Origin: HXMU1420-13 sp034669965
GTDB taxonomy: Bacteria > Bacteroidota > Rhodothermia > Balneolales > Balneolaceae
Assembly (NCBI GenBank): GCA_034669965.1
Contig: JAXMOK010000007.1
Location: 62,001 to 126,000 of the forward strand
DNA: 64,000 nt
Direction of reading: 5' to 3'
Shown: one piece after another, positions 52,320-62,043 of the stretch
How positions within the stretch are numbered: position 1 is the stretch's first letter
How the letters are laid out: each line of letters opens with the position of its first letter
Made by a program: the position numbers and the translations under genes
Notes under the pieces: model-generated
Databases searched by the model: none
Told to the model about the DNA's origin: nothing
Seen by the model: the letters and a program-made list of their open reading frames with translations, nothing else

Positions 52320-53609
52320 CTACCCTTCAACCAAATTCTCCAAATCATCCCAAAAGCTTGGGTAGCTCACGGCGGCACTTTCAGCGGATTCAATTTCGGA
52401 GTCGGATTTTCCTTTTAGGGATAAAACTGCCGATGCCATCGCAATGCGGTGATCGTGAAAGGAATCGAATTCACCGGATTCAAATTCAAACTCGGGATTC
52501 CCGCGGATTACCAGTCCATCTTCCATTTCTTCATACACTCCACCAACCGCATCCAGCATTTTGGCAATGGCCATGATTCTATCGGTTTCTTTGTGGCGGA
52601 GTTCTTCCGCGCCAGAGATGATGGAGGTTCCATGGGCATACATCATAGCAACTGCAAGAATAGGTAGTTCATCGATGCAGTTTGGAATCACCTTAGGATC
52701 AAGATCTATATTACGAAGCTGTGCAGATTTCACTATGATGTCACCGGCAGGCTCAGCGCCTTCATCGTGTTTATTTTCGATGGTGATATCTGCACCCATC
52801 TTTTTCAGGATTTTCAGTAAGCCGGTTCTTGTAGGATTTAACCCTACATTTTCCAATCTGATTTCGGAATCTGGCAAAATGGATCCTGCCACTAACCAGA
52901 ATGCAGCAGCCGAGAAATCTGCAGGAATGGTATAACTTTGGTTCGGAATTTTGTTTTTAAGTGAGGCACTGATCACTCTTTTGCCATCCACCTCTTCCAC
53001 ATCAAGATTCAGCAACCGCTCGGTGTGATCACGGCTCGGTACCGTCTCAATTACTTTAGTGGGAGTTTCGCCAAATAAACCTGCCAACAAAATGCAGGAT
53101 TTCAATTGCGCGCTTGGGATCGGTAACTCAAATTCGATCGGTATAAGCGGATCTTCTCTGGTAACAAAAAGAGGTGCAAAAATACCATTGCGTGCTAAAA
53201 TATGAGCGCCCATACTTTCGAGTGGATCAATAATTCGCTTCATCGTTCGAGCCGAAAGCGAAGGATCTCCTATTAAATACACTGAGGAACCTGATCCAAC
53301 CAACACTCCGGAAAGTAATCGCATGGCAGTGCCTGAATTTCCACAATCGAGTTCATCGGATAAAGGCTGAATGCCATACCTGCCACGACCTTCAACCACA
53401 ACAACATCATCCAATTGAGTCACAGAAGCACCCAACAACTCCACACAACCGAGTGTACTTTGCGGGTCTTCAGCCGGGGAATAATTCTTGATCACAGACT
53501 TCCCATCGTGTAAAAGCGCGAATATTGCCGCCCGTTGTGAAATGGACTTATCCGCCGGTGGTGTAATGGTTCCGTTTAAAGAAAATGCAGGGGCAACTTT
53601 TTTGATCAT
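52320..53609 (-). CDS. aroA: 3-phosphoshikimate 1-carboxyvinyltransferase (EPSP synthase)
   Basis: Sixth shikimate-pathway step. The product is 429 residues from the ATG at 53609; an upstream TTG at 53633 would add eight residues and is less likely. Motifs: PADKSISQRA (phosphate site), ELDCGNSGTAMRLL, the RHKETDRI loop and HDHRIAMASAVLS near the C terminus. The family is class-I-like or class II; I cannot decide from motifs alone. No other aro gene is adjacent. Confidence 0.96.
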   Translation of the reverse strand: MIKKVAPAFSLNGTITPPADKSISQRAAIFALLHDGKSVIKNYSPAEDPQSTLGCVELLGASVTQLDDVVVVEGRGRYGIQPLSDELDCGNSGTAMRLLSGVLVGSGSSVYLIGDPSLSARTMKRIIDPLESMGAHILARNGIFAPLFVTREDPLIPIEFELPIPSAQLKSCILLAGLFGETPTKVIETVPSRDHTERLLNLDVEEVDGKRVISASLKNKIPNQSYTIPADFSAAAFWLVAGSILPDSEIRLENVGLNPTRTGLLKILKKMGADITIENKHDEGAEPAGDIIVKSAQLRNIDLDPKVIPNCIDELPILAVAMMYAHGTSIISGAEELRHKETDRIMAIAKMLDAVGGVYEEMEDGLVIRGNPEFEFESGEFDSFHDHRIAMASAVLSLKGKSDSEIESAESAAVSYPSFWDDLENLVEG

Positions 53610-53752
53610 CAGTTCGATGTGAGTATTAAACAACGAAGGACGAAGGTAGGGAATTTATTGTTTCGGTTTTTGTGATTCGTTCTTTGATTTGCCAGAAAAG
53701 CGAGGAAGAGGTTTCGACATGAATGCACTAAATCACGAAAACTTATTGAAAT

Positions 53753-53858
53753 CATTTGCGAGGAGTGAATACGACGAAGCAATCTCAAGATCTAGTTTCT
53801 ACTAATATTCTCAAAACTGAGATCACTTCTCCCGACAACTGTCGGGATCGTGAATGGT
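53753..53858 (+). repeat. Isolated copy of the CATTTGCGAGG block
   Basis: Same 5' words (CATTTGCGAGGAG, CGAAGCAATCTCA, GAGATCACTTC, GTGAATGG) and order as the blocks in 42371-43035, with a different middle (CCCGACAACTGTCGGG). Confidence 0.8.
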
Positions 53859-54132
53859 TACTTCGATTTAGATTTCGCCATAAAAGCACTAACACGCGAA
53901 ATTGATTTACTGTGGGAGAGCCTATCGAACCCATCAGGATTTGAAATTAGGTCCGATGCTCTGCGGCCAACATCCTCCGTCAAAGGAGGACTTGCCGCTG
54001 CATTACCAACTTTCGTTAATCGTTATTTGTAATTTCTTCCTGGTCCTTATCTCCTGATTCATACACACATTGAATCTTGAACTTATTTTCTCCACAAAAG
54101 CACTAAAGAATATTAAAGATGGGTTACTCTAA

Positions 54133-54177
54133 GGAAGCTGGAGCTTCCGGAATGCGTTACCCAAGCTGGAGCTTGGG
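54133..54177. repeat. Pair of hairpins with covarying stems
   Basis: GGAAGCTGGAGCTTCC (54133-54148) and CCCAAGCTGGAGCTTGGG (54160-54177) share the core AAGCTGGAGCTT, but their outer pairs differ in a compensating way (GG/CC versus CCC/GGG), so base pairing is preserved. Related palindromes ending in GGGAACGAGG are known as widespread bacterial intergenic repeats. Confidence 0.7.
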
Positions 54178-54256
54178 AACGAGGCCGTTGCTTATCTTTT
54201 AGAACTTGTTTGGAATTTGAAACTTGGAATTTGTAGCTTTAAAAGCTCGCCTTTTT

Positions 54257-57256
54257 TCATGAATCCCCCGTCCGATCAAGCAAGGCCTGAGCTAAGCTCG
54301 CGGCTTCGGTTCCGGAATAGAATTCGATAATCTCGTTTAATATGGCTAAAGCATCACCGCGATTGCCCAGCTGAATGTTACATTCGGCAGAGTGATACAT
54401 CGCCAATGCCACCCAGGTATCAAAAGCTTCGAAAAGGACTTTTACCCGAGCATATTCGGCGATAGCTTCTTCCAGATTATCTTGCGCTTGTTCTACTCTG
54501 CCTAAATAGAATTGAGCCTCAGCTCCAATGTCGGTGGTATTTCGATCGGCGATTGGTTTTAGAATCAGTTGAGCTTCTTCGTACTTACGTTCGGCCAAGG
54601 CTACTTTCCCGAGCCCAACACTTGCGGCTTCGTTATTTGGGTTGATTTGAAGCGCCGCTTCGAACTCATTTCTTGCAATTTCGTATTTGTTTTGAGCCAA
54701 ACTTGCATTTGCCATTCCGATGTAGGCTTCCTGTGCAAATCGACGCTCTTTCTGCAACAAATCACTAAAATACTGATGCGAAGTTTCGTATTCGTCCAGC
54801 TCGAAATATAGTAACCCCAACGAGGTTAAGGCCGCAGGAACCTGATCGTCATTTGGATAATCATTCAATACCGTTTCGTAAGATGATATTGCACGATCAG
54901 TCTGCCCCACTTGCTGATATGCCACTCCCAAATTCATATAAGCTTCGGGTGCGAGTGCATCAGAATTTGTGACGCGTAAATACTGTCGGAATTCGCGAAT
55001 AGCTCCTTCATAATCACCGGTTTGGAACACAGTTACCGCTTGGCGATATCTGAGTCGATCTGCAGTTGATGATTGAGGATTATCACTTAGAAAATCCTCC
55101 AAAATTACCGAACTGCTATCCGTGCCACCGGAGGAAAGCTGAGCATACTGAATCCCGTTAATAGCTTCGATGATGTATCGCGATCGTGGATAATTCTCTA
55201 GTACTTTTTGATAAGCTTCCACTGCTCGGTCGTATTCGCCGGCGTTATAAAATGCATCCCCGATATTGTATTGAGCTCGAGCTGCCCAATCCGTTCCCGG
55301 ATAGCGATTAATCACGGTTTGAAATTCTTCGATGGCCTGCGTGTAATTCGACGTATTCAAATAAATATAAGCCACATTGTACTGCGCCTGCTCCCGCAAA
55401 TTGCTGAACGGATATATACGAAGCATGCGCCGGAAATTACTCACTGCTTCAAACGTTCTGTTCGAGCGATAATAGGAATTCGCAACCTGAAACATAGCAT
55501 AATCACCGCCCGGCTCAGCGCCAATGGCTTGGTTGTAAAAACGAATCGCATTGCGATAATCACCCAACGCGTAATAGGCGTCACCAATTCGAAGTTGCGT
55601 ATCCACATCATATGGATATAGCGCGATTGGAGGTGGATTATAATTATTCAGAAAATCTTCGAGTGGACCAACAGCCAAATCGTAATCGCCGGTTTTGAAA
55701 TAACTCCAACCCAACGAGTACCTTGCAGCTCCAATCATTTCGTGCTCGGGATAGTTTTCAACGAACAGTTTAAATCGTTTGGCAGCATCCCCAAACTGAT
55801 CGAGTTTGTAATATGCATCGCCACTCCAGAATAATGCTTCGGCACCAAGTTCGGAGGTAGGTGATTCTGCATAAACCGCTTCAAAAATGGGTTGCGCTTG
55901 TTCATAAGCCTGATTTCTGAATAAAATCCATGCTTTCTGGAATCGTGCTTGTCGGCGAAGCGCCGGATCGATATCTGCCACTTTTTCGGCTTCTTCAAAG
56001 GCCTGCGAAGCTCGGGTAAATTCGTTGTTCGCAAAAAATGCTTCTCCCAAAAAGGTATAAATCTTACCGGGATCTTTAAGCTCATCCTGATTGCGAACTA
56101 GCGTAAGCATAATCTCGATGGCTGCATCATAATTTCCGGCTTCAAAAGCAGAAACAGCCCATTCGAAATATGCTTCTTCAACCCAAAGTCCTGTTTTATA
56201 GCGATCGCCAAATTCTTCAAAAGTGGACATCGCCCGCTGATAATTCCCACCGAGTTTGTGGTTTATCGCTTCGTAATACAACGCTTTTCGCGATAGTTCG
56301 TCGCTGCCATCCACTGCTTTTTCGAACGATTGTGCTGCCCAGTGATAAATCCCCTGTCGGCTATACAACCAACCTAATCCATAATGTGCGGGGGCTTCCC
56401 GATCGGAGCCTTCGGTAAGGCGAATATATTGCAGATAATCTTTGGTGGCTTCATCAAAATTGCCCAAATAATTGTGCGCTTCCGCCATCAAAAAAAGTGC
56501 TTTTATTTTGGATTCATCATCCAGAAAAATCATCTGTGCATCGAGTGCTTCAATCGCTTCTTCATATCGAGCCTGCTGATAGTACGACTCCCCTAACGCT
56601 GTGCCAACACGACGTGTAACCGGATCATTTGGATAACGCTCTTTCAATAATTCGAACGCTATAGCCGAAAAGTCATATTCATTTTCAGTGAGGTATAATC
56701 TCCCTCTTGCATAAAGTGCATCTGCCGCCCAATCAGAATCCGGATAATCATCGGCGAGCTTCATAAAATAGTAGCGCGATTGCACAAAATCTTGTTTTTC
56801 AGCGGCTGCCTCGGCTACCCAATACATAGTTTCGGCAGCTTTTGTGTTCCCCATCCAAGAATCAATAGCCTGATTATAATATTCGATGGCCTGATCGTAT
56901 TCCCTGTTATTCGTAAATCGATGTCCCAAATCTTTGAGCAATATCACCGACAAATCGCTGCCCGGATATTCGAGAATAAACTGTTGATAATAGTGTTCGA
57001 TGTTTACAGAATCAGCGCCGGTTTTAGCGCGTGCGAGATAGTAATTGGCTGAAATCAGTAACTCGTTCTGATCGTTCTGTTCAATAAATCGATCGAATGA
57101 GGTGGATGATTCTTCAAAATACCCTTTTTCGTAGAGGCGAATTCCTTCCTCATATAGGTAATTTGTAGATGATTGTGTTGCCTGTGCGGATGCGGCAATT
57201 GGTACAATTAATAAAATAAATATGTACAGGAGGCTTCCGGGATTAACGAAGCGCAT
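54257..57256 (-). CDS. Large periplasmic or envelope TPR protein
   Basis: This is a 999-residue protein. Signal peptide (LLYIFILLIVPIAASAQ) then about twenty TPR-like pairs, with blocks such as AEALFWSGDAYYKLDQFGDAAKRF, AARAQYNIGDAFYNAGEYDRAVEAY and AEAQFYLGRVEQAQDNLEEAIAEY. The protein is nearly all TPR, like the YbgF/CpoB-family or Bacteroidota outer-membrane assembly scaffolds. No enzyme domain was seen. It is the downstream end of the CBS-HflX-membrane protein-BatA cluster (29-base gap). Confidence 0.86.
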   Translation of the reverse strand: MRFVNPGSLLYIFILLIVPIAASAQATQSSTNYLYEEGIRLYEKGYFEESSTSFDRFIEQNDQNELLISANYYLARAKTGADSVNIEHYYQQFILEYPGSDLSVILLKDLGHRFTNNREYDQAIEYYNQAIDSWMGNTKAAETMYWVAEAAAEKQDFVQSRYYFMKLADDYPDSDWAADALYARGRLYLTENEYDFSAIAFELLKERYPNDPVTRRVGTALGESYYQQARYEEAIEALDAQMIFLDDESKIKALFLMAEAHNYLGNFDEATKDYLQYIRLTEGSDREAPAHYGLGWLYSRQGIYHWAAQSFEKAVDGSDELSRKALYYEAINHKLGGNYQRAMSTFEEFGDRYKTGLWVEEAYFEWAVSAFEAGNYDAAIEIMLTLVRNQDELKDPGKIYTFLGEAFFANNEFTRASQAFEEAEKVADIDPALRRQARFQKAWILFRNQAYEQAQPIFEAVYAESPTSELGAEALFWSGDAYYKLDQFGDAAKRFKLFVENYPEHEMIGAARYSLGWSYFKTGDYDLAVGPLEDFLNNYNPPPIALYPYDVDTQLRIGDAYYALGDYRNAIRFYNQAIGAEPGGDYAMFQVANSYYRSNRTFEAVSNFRRMLRIYPFSNLREQAQYNVAYIYLNTSNYTQAIEEFQTVINRYPGTDWAARAQYNIGDAFYNAGEYDRAVEAYQKVLENYPRSRYIIEAINGIQYAQLSSGGTDSSSVILEDFLSDNPQSSTADRLRYRQAVTVFQTGDYEGAIREFRQYLRVTNSDALAPEAYMNLGVAYQQVGQTDRAISSYETVLNDYPNDDQVPAALTSLGLLYFELDEYETSHQYFSDLLQKERRFAQEAYIGMANASLAQNKYEIARNEFEAALQINPNNEAASVGLGKVALAERKYEEAQLILKPIADRNTTDIGAEAQFYLGRVEQAQDNLEEAIAEYARVKVLFEAFDTWVALAMYHSAECNIQLGNRGDALAILNEIIEFYSGTEAASLAQALLDRTGDS

Positions 57257-57284
57257 GTGCAGATTTTGAATTTCGAGTTAGAAC

Positions 57285-57947
57285 TTAAATATCAAGATAA
57301 CGAATTAGTTCGTCAGCCCGCTCGCTTAAATCCCTTTCCATTACAGCACTGCTCACTTGTGAAGTTACCACATACCCATATCGTTGTAGTGTAGAACAAA
57401 CATTCGACGAATCTTCCATATTCAACTTGATGGAAACACGGTAAAAACCGTTATCGTCGTTAGGTTGCTCAACAGCTACGCCAAGAATTTTCGCTTGCTC
57501 GGTTTCGATAAGGCGGATAATTTCGGTTAATGTGAAATCGTAAGGGATCATTTCGATGGTAATCACCGAACCAAACGACTCCAGATTAAAAATGTCGCCA
57601 AGAGCTTGAAGTACGTCTCGTTTCTTAATCACTCCAACAAAATGTTGGCCCTGATCAACCACGGGAAGTATAAATTGCTCGTGGGCAAGCATTGTACGGG
57701 CAGCTTCGAATAAGTGCTGACTTTCGGGGATAGAAATACTTTCCTGAAGTGTTAACGCTGAGATTTCCAACTCTTCGCTATCTGCTCCTATCAAAGTATC
57801 CAGCGAAACCATACCAATTAATTGCCCCTCATCAACAACCGGAAAACGGGTTACATAAAGTAGATCCAACTTTGTTAACGCAAGCGCAACCGAGTCGTTT
57901 ACTTTAAGTGGTGCAATATTTTTATCTATGATTTCGTGTACAAGCAT
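57285..57947 (-). CDS. CBS-domain pair protein
   Basis: This is a 220-residue protein. Two CBS domains (about residues 1-125) with patterns VTRFPVVDEGQLIGMVSLD and ILPVVDQGQHFVGVIKKRDVLQ are followed by a ferredoxin-like/ACT-like C-terminal domain (about 130-220; VSIKLNMEDSSNVCSTLQRYGYVV). It likely senses adenine nucleotides. It starts 2 bases before the HflX stop in operon order. Confidence 0.83.
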   Translation of the reverse strand: MLVHEIIDKNIAPLKVNDSVALALTKLDLLYVTRFPVVDEGQLIGMVSLDTLIGADSEELEISALTLQESISIPESQHLFEAARTMLAHEQFILPVVDQGQHFVGVIKKRDVLQALGDIFNLESFGSVITIEMIPYDFTLTEIIRLIETEQAKILGVAVEQPNDDNGFYRVSIKLNMEDSSNVCSTLQRYGYVVTSQVSSAVMERDLSERADELIRYLDI

Positions 57948-57949
57948 GT

Positions 57950-59239
57950 TTACATAACCTGACTTTCAGCCCCAATAGTATCTAACAAATGCGACAATTG
58001 CTTAAAATCTTTCTTTGCTATTCTGAACGATATTTCGACGTTGTTTTCAACGTACTTTTCGTTCAAAACGTTTGCATTTTCGTGAATAAAAGCAATTGCC
58101 TTGTACTTACTTATCGGGATTGAAATGCTTCGGCTTAAGTAATCGTCTTCAATCAAAGCTTCGATGTTTTGTTCCAGCTCACTTAAGCCAATTCCTCGCT
58201 CGGCGGATATAAAAATCGCATCAGGATATTCATCTTTCATCATCACCACCTGCTCATGATCCATCATATCCACTTTGTTAAGCACCAGCAGAGTTTTGGT
58301 ATTGGTAGCATTAATTTCTTTGAGCGTAGTTTCCACCACATCGATGTACTCATGGGCCATTACCGACGATCCATCCACTACGTGTAGCAGAATATCTGCT
58401 TCGCGAACTTCATCCAGCGTTGACTTAAAACTCTCGATCAAATTGTGGGGTAGTTTTCTGATAAAGCCAACGGTATCGGAAAGCAAAATTTCATGATTTT
58501 CTAGCTCATGCCTTCGTACGGTTGAATCCAGCGTAGCAAACAACTTGTTTTCAGCCAACACATTGGTATCGGTGAGGGCATTCATCAGTGTAGATTTACC
58601 GGCATTGGTGTAACCTACCAACGATATTCGAATCATTCCTTCTCGGCCTTTTCGCTGAGTGGTTCGTTGCTTATCAAGCTTTTCTAGTTTCGATTTCAAC
58701 GCTGCGATCCGTTGGCCAATAATTCTTCTATCCGTCTCGATTTGCGTTTCACCCGGCCCTTTTGTCCCGATTCCACCACTTTGGCGCGAAAGGTGAGTCC
58801 AGTATCGGGTAAGTCGAGGCAGCAAATATTGTAGCTGTGCCAATTCAACCTGTGTTTTGGCGGCAGCGGTTTGTGCACGTGATGCGAAAATATCTAAAAT
58901 CAGTGCACTGCGATCGAGCACTTTGGCCTCTGTTCCGGCTTCTATATTTCGGATTTGTGTAGGGGAGAGATCGTCATCAAAAATAATGGTGTTGATATTC
59001 AACGCATTCATCTGCCCCTTTAATTCTTGCAATTTCCCTTTACCAACATAGGAGCTAATATCCGGGTTAGTACGGTTTTGCAGTACTTTTTCGATGGTGA
59101 TACCACCGGCAGTGTCGGTGAGCATTTCTAGCTCATCTAAATATTCTTCAGCCTGCTTACGTGTGGTTTTTGGCCCATAAAGACCCACCAGCATTACTCT
59201 TTCTTTGTTTATATCCGTGTTTTTAACGTCGTCGAGCAA
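57950..59239 (-). CDS. hflX: GTPase HflX
   Basis: This ribosome-associated GTPase rescues stalled 50S/70S ribosomes in stress. The 429 residues comprise the N-terminal HflX domain (about 1-200, with the linker helix RTTQRKGREG) and the G domain: GYTNAGKST (G1), DTVGFIRKLP (G3) and NKVD (G4). The C-terminal domain is short. It sits between the CBS gene and a membrane gene on the same strand. Confidence 0.96.
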   Translation of the reverse strand: MLDDVKNTDINKERVMLVGLYGPKTTRKQAEEYLDELEMLTDTAGGITIEKVLQNRTNPDISSYVGKGKLQELKGQMNALNINTIIFDDDLSPTQIRNIEAGTEAKVLDRSALILDIFASRAQTAAAKTQVELAQLQYLLPRLTRYWTHLSRQSGGIGTKGPGETQIETDRRIIGQRIAALKSKLEKLDKQRTTQRKGREGMIRISLVGYTNAGKSTLMNALTDTNVLAENKLFATLDSTVRRHELENHEILLSDTVGFIRKLPHNLIESFKSTLDEVREADILLHVVDGSSVMAHEYIDVVETTLKEINATNTKTLLVLNKVDMMDHEQVVMMKDEYPDAIFISAERGIGLSELEQNIEALIEDDYLSRSISIPISKYKAIAFIHENANVLNEKYVENNVEISFRIAKKDFKQLSHLLDTIGAESQVM

Positions 59240-59250
59240 TAAAACTCCCT

Positions 59251-59835
59251 TTATTCTTCTTGAATTTTTCTGAGATCAATATCCGGAAGTAGGTCACTTT
59301 CGATTCTTGATTTCAGCTTTAAAGATACCACTTTTTGAAATGCTTTGCGTTTTGTAGCCGGTACCACAATTCTAAGCTGTTTATAGCCTTTTGTTAATGC
59401 CTTATCCATTTCAGAATAGGTAAATGTATATTCACAACCTGCCAACGCTTCTTTTTCAACAAAATCCAGAATCTGAAACCAAGGTATAGTCTGCGAGGGC
59501 TCATTGATGTTTTTCACTATTCCGTAATCGGTGATATAATGCTTTGAAGCCAAATAGCTTGAGATGAACCACATTCCGCCAATCCACACATAAGCCGCAA
59601 AGTAACCGAAATTACGAGTATCGTCCATCAAATAAACGATGAGGCCAAGGGTGGTAATCAGTCCTAGAAAAACACTCGCAAATAGCGGATAGCCTTTCAT
59701 TTTTCCGGCCCGCCAGCTCAGCCGCACATTTCTTAATCGTAACTTATTCTGAAATGAATAAGCTGCAAGTAAGGTAGAGGCGATAGTAAACAACACAATC
59801 ACACTCTGAAAAAAAAGCAAAAGAACTTCTTTCAT
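59251..59835 (-). CDS. Membrane protein of unknown function (194 aa)
   Basis: Three hydrophobic segments (about 5-28, 50-68, 78-95) precede a soluble C-terminal domain with a PH-like pattern (YGIVKNINEPSQTIPWFQILDFVEKEA, then RIVVPATKRKAFQKVV). It may be a PH-domain or DUF5673-like protein; not confirmed. Its ATG shares a base with the BatA-like gene stop (TAATG). Confidence 0.65.
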   Translation of the reverse strand: MKEVLLLFFQSVIVLFTIASTLLAAYSFQNKLRLRNVRLSWRAGKMKGYPLFASVFLGLITTLGLIVYLMDDTRNFGYFAAYVWIGGMWFISSYLASKHYITDYGIVKNINEPSQTIPWFQILDFVEKEALAGCEYTFTYSEMDKALTKGYKQLRIVVPATKRKAFQKVVSLKLKSRIESDLLPDIDLRKIQEE

Positions 59836-61931
59836 TAGTTGGATGCTTCTGTTTTATAAAATGCGGCAACTATGCTTTCCAGTATCAAGAAAAGTAATCC
59901 CAGCCACATAAACCAATTCCAAATTTCGCGACCAAAACCGGAGGCCACAATCTCGCTATTAAGCTTCGCATCAGGTATTTCATTTACATCAACAAAACGC
60001 ACATTTTCTGAAATTGATTCGCTAAATGTTTCATCTATTGATGTGAATTCACTCTCGATTCGCTTCAAATTAACTGCTATATCAATGGACTTAATTTCAT
60101 CCTGAACGGTAACAAAACCCGGCTGCCAATTTACCGCCTTGTAATTTATGCTTGTACCTAATCCGGTATTTCTACTTTCGGGGATGATCTCCTCATTAGC
60201 GTTCATAATTCGTACTGAATTAGCATTCACATCACCGGAAAACACAAATTCATTTCCTACCTCATGCATTAGTAGTCCCCCTGCATCCGACGATGCCACA
60301 TACAATAGCGAGCGATAGAAGAAAGGTGCAAACAGAGGTTTTACCGAAAAATTCGACCATTCTACGCCTGTGCCAATTGCTGAGATCAGAATTCTGCCTT
60401 CGCCAAATCGTTTTTCGCGAATTAGCGGATCGTCTGAGTTTAAGGTGATCAGATTAAACCCACCGGGTGAGTTTGATGGGCGAAGTTTGTAGTAATAAAA
60501 CACATCAGGATTAGCGACGCGAATGGGGGTTTCATTATCTAGCTCGAACAATTCTGTAAATATGGGATGATCTTCCTGAATTTCTGTACCTCGTGCAATC
60601 GTGTTAAACGAAGCAAATTCACCTATTACGCCTAGAAATTGACCTACGTTAAACTGCTCCAAAAAAGCGTTATAGTTTTGAATACTTCCTTGTTCGGAGG
60701 GGAAAAACAACAAACCACCGCCGTTTTGTACAAACTCCTGCAATCGTGGAAAGATAAAATCAGGAATGGATGTGAGTCCATCCAGAATAATCGCTTCCGT
60801 ATTTTGAAAATCGATGGTCTCGATCTGATTTAGCCCCACTTTTTGATAATTCAGCTTTGAATCGTTTTGATTGGAAGCATCAAGCACCAAATTGGTGTAC
60901 GAGATCTCGGCCGGGGCTGCTTCGGGATCAGTTAGCCAAACTATAGATCGGCTTGCAGGCACCATCAGCGAAAAGTAATAAGAATTATCAGCAGTAAACT
61001 CATCGCCTTCAATACGAATAGCGCCTTTTAGCGTACCTGTTTGCGATGGAATAACTTCAAAAGAATAAGTTTCTATACCATTTGCCGGTAACGATACCGA
61101 ATATTGACCGGCTATTCTCCCTTCAACCTCCAACGTCACAAACTGATTCGAGATCGGCACCTCAGCATCATTTTGCACTTCCACTGTTACCGATACCGGT
61201 AATCCGCTACCTATCATTGTACTAGACGTAGACACATTCAGAATTTTTGAATTCTGAACGGATACATCTCCCAAACTAAAAATAGTAAGTGTAGAATTTG
61301 GGGTTTGTTCCAGTTCCTGCAGTTCAGAAAGCTGACTAATTTGACCATCCGTAATTAAAAAAATATGTTTGTTTTGGTATGGGGCTTCATCCAAAATGCC
61401 AATTACTGCCTGAAGGCGTTCACCTATATAATTCCCAGCATTCGAGATAGATGCTTCTTCAGTTCGCCTTAACAATTGGCTATGCCCGATCACACTGTTA
61501 AATGCTGCTTCACCATTTGTTGTTTGGAATATAAACCGATCGCTTTCTTTAGCAGATTCTTCGATGGTTTGGATTATCGATTTTGCTTGCTCAAAAAGTG
61601 GTCCATTTTGGCCAATTCTTTCCATACTTAAACTATTATCAAGTACAATAACATTAAGTGCCGGGGCATTAGTATTACCGCCTGAAACTCCCGGTGGCAA
61701 GAATGGGCGCGCAAGCACCAAGGCCAGGCAAGCTACAGCCAGTAAACGGATAAACAACAATAAGTACCGTTTTATCTGTATTTTACGGATGGTAGTTTTC
61801 TGGAGTTCTTTAAAAAAAGCGAGTGTTGAAAATGCTACCTTCTGAGGGCGTTTCAGATTTAAGAGGTGAATGATCAATGGTAGTCCCACGGCAGCAACAG
61901 CAAATAAAAATAGAGGACTTAAAAAACTCAT
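59835..61931 (-). CDS. BatA-type membrane protein with von Willebrand A domain
   Basis: This is a 698-residue protein. The N-terminal two-helix BatA motif (FLSPLFLFAVAAVGLPLIIHLLNLKRP, with a later RYLLLFIRLLAVACLALVLARP) identifies it. A vWA domain has the MIDAS-like DNSLS (about 97-101) and further conserved Asp/Ser. A large extracytoplasmic region and one C-terminal helix (about 665-690) follow. No MoxR ATPase or DUF58 partner is in the window. It starts an operon of four to five genes. Confidence 0.86.
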   Translation of the reverse strand: MSFLSPLFLFAVAAVGLPLIIHLLNLKRPQKVAFSTLAFFKELQKTTIRKIQIKRYLLLFIRLLAVACLALVLARPFLPPGVSGGNTNAPALNVIVLDNSLSMERIGQNGPLFEQAKSIIQTIEESAKESDRFIFQTTNGEAAFNSVIGHSQLLRRTEEASISNAGNYIGERLQAVIGILDEAPYQNKHIFLITDGQISQLSELQELEQTPNSTLTIFSLGDVSVQNSKILNVSTSSTMIGSGLPVSVTVEVQNDAEVPISNQFVTLEVEGRIAGQYSVSLPANGIETYSFEVIPSQTGTLKGAIRIEGDEFTADNSYYFSLMVPASRSIVWLTDPEAAPAEISYTNLVLDASNQNDSKLNYQKVGLNQIETIDFQNTEAIILDGLTSIPDFIFPRLQEFVQNGGGLLFFPSEQGSIQNYNAFLEQFNVGQFLGVIGEFASFNTIARGTEIQEDHPIFTELFELDNETPIRVANPDVFYYYKLRPSNSPGGFNLITLNSDDPLIREKRFGEGRILISAIGTGVEWSNFSVKPLFAPFFYRSLLYVASSDAGGLLMHEVGNEFVFSGDVNANSVRIMNANEEIIPESRNTGLGTSINYKAVNWQPGFVTVQDEIKSIDIAVNLKRIESEFTSIDETFSESISENVRFVDVNEIPDAKLNSEIVASGFGREIWNWFMWLGLLFLILESIVAAFYKTEASN

Positions 61932-62043
61932 TATGGGTCAAAAAATATTATTTTAGGGGCGCTTTAGTGCCGGAACAAATCTACGAAATAAGAATTACTC
62001 ACTTAGTATATAATATTCAAAAAAGCGGTCTATAATTCCATTT

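Larger units (their letters stand above)
53610..54256. other. Repeat-rich intergenic region, no gene
   Basis: This stretch holds a related CATTTGCGAGG block (53753-53858), a TCCTCCGTCAAAGGAGGA hairpin (about 53974-53991) and two hairpins at 54133-54177. A 60-codon frame at 53850 lies over the repeat and is not credible. Confidence 0.7.

Noticed and set aside
53850..54032. 60-codon frame after aroA
   Set aside because: Lies over repeat sequence, no ribosome-binding site.
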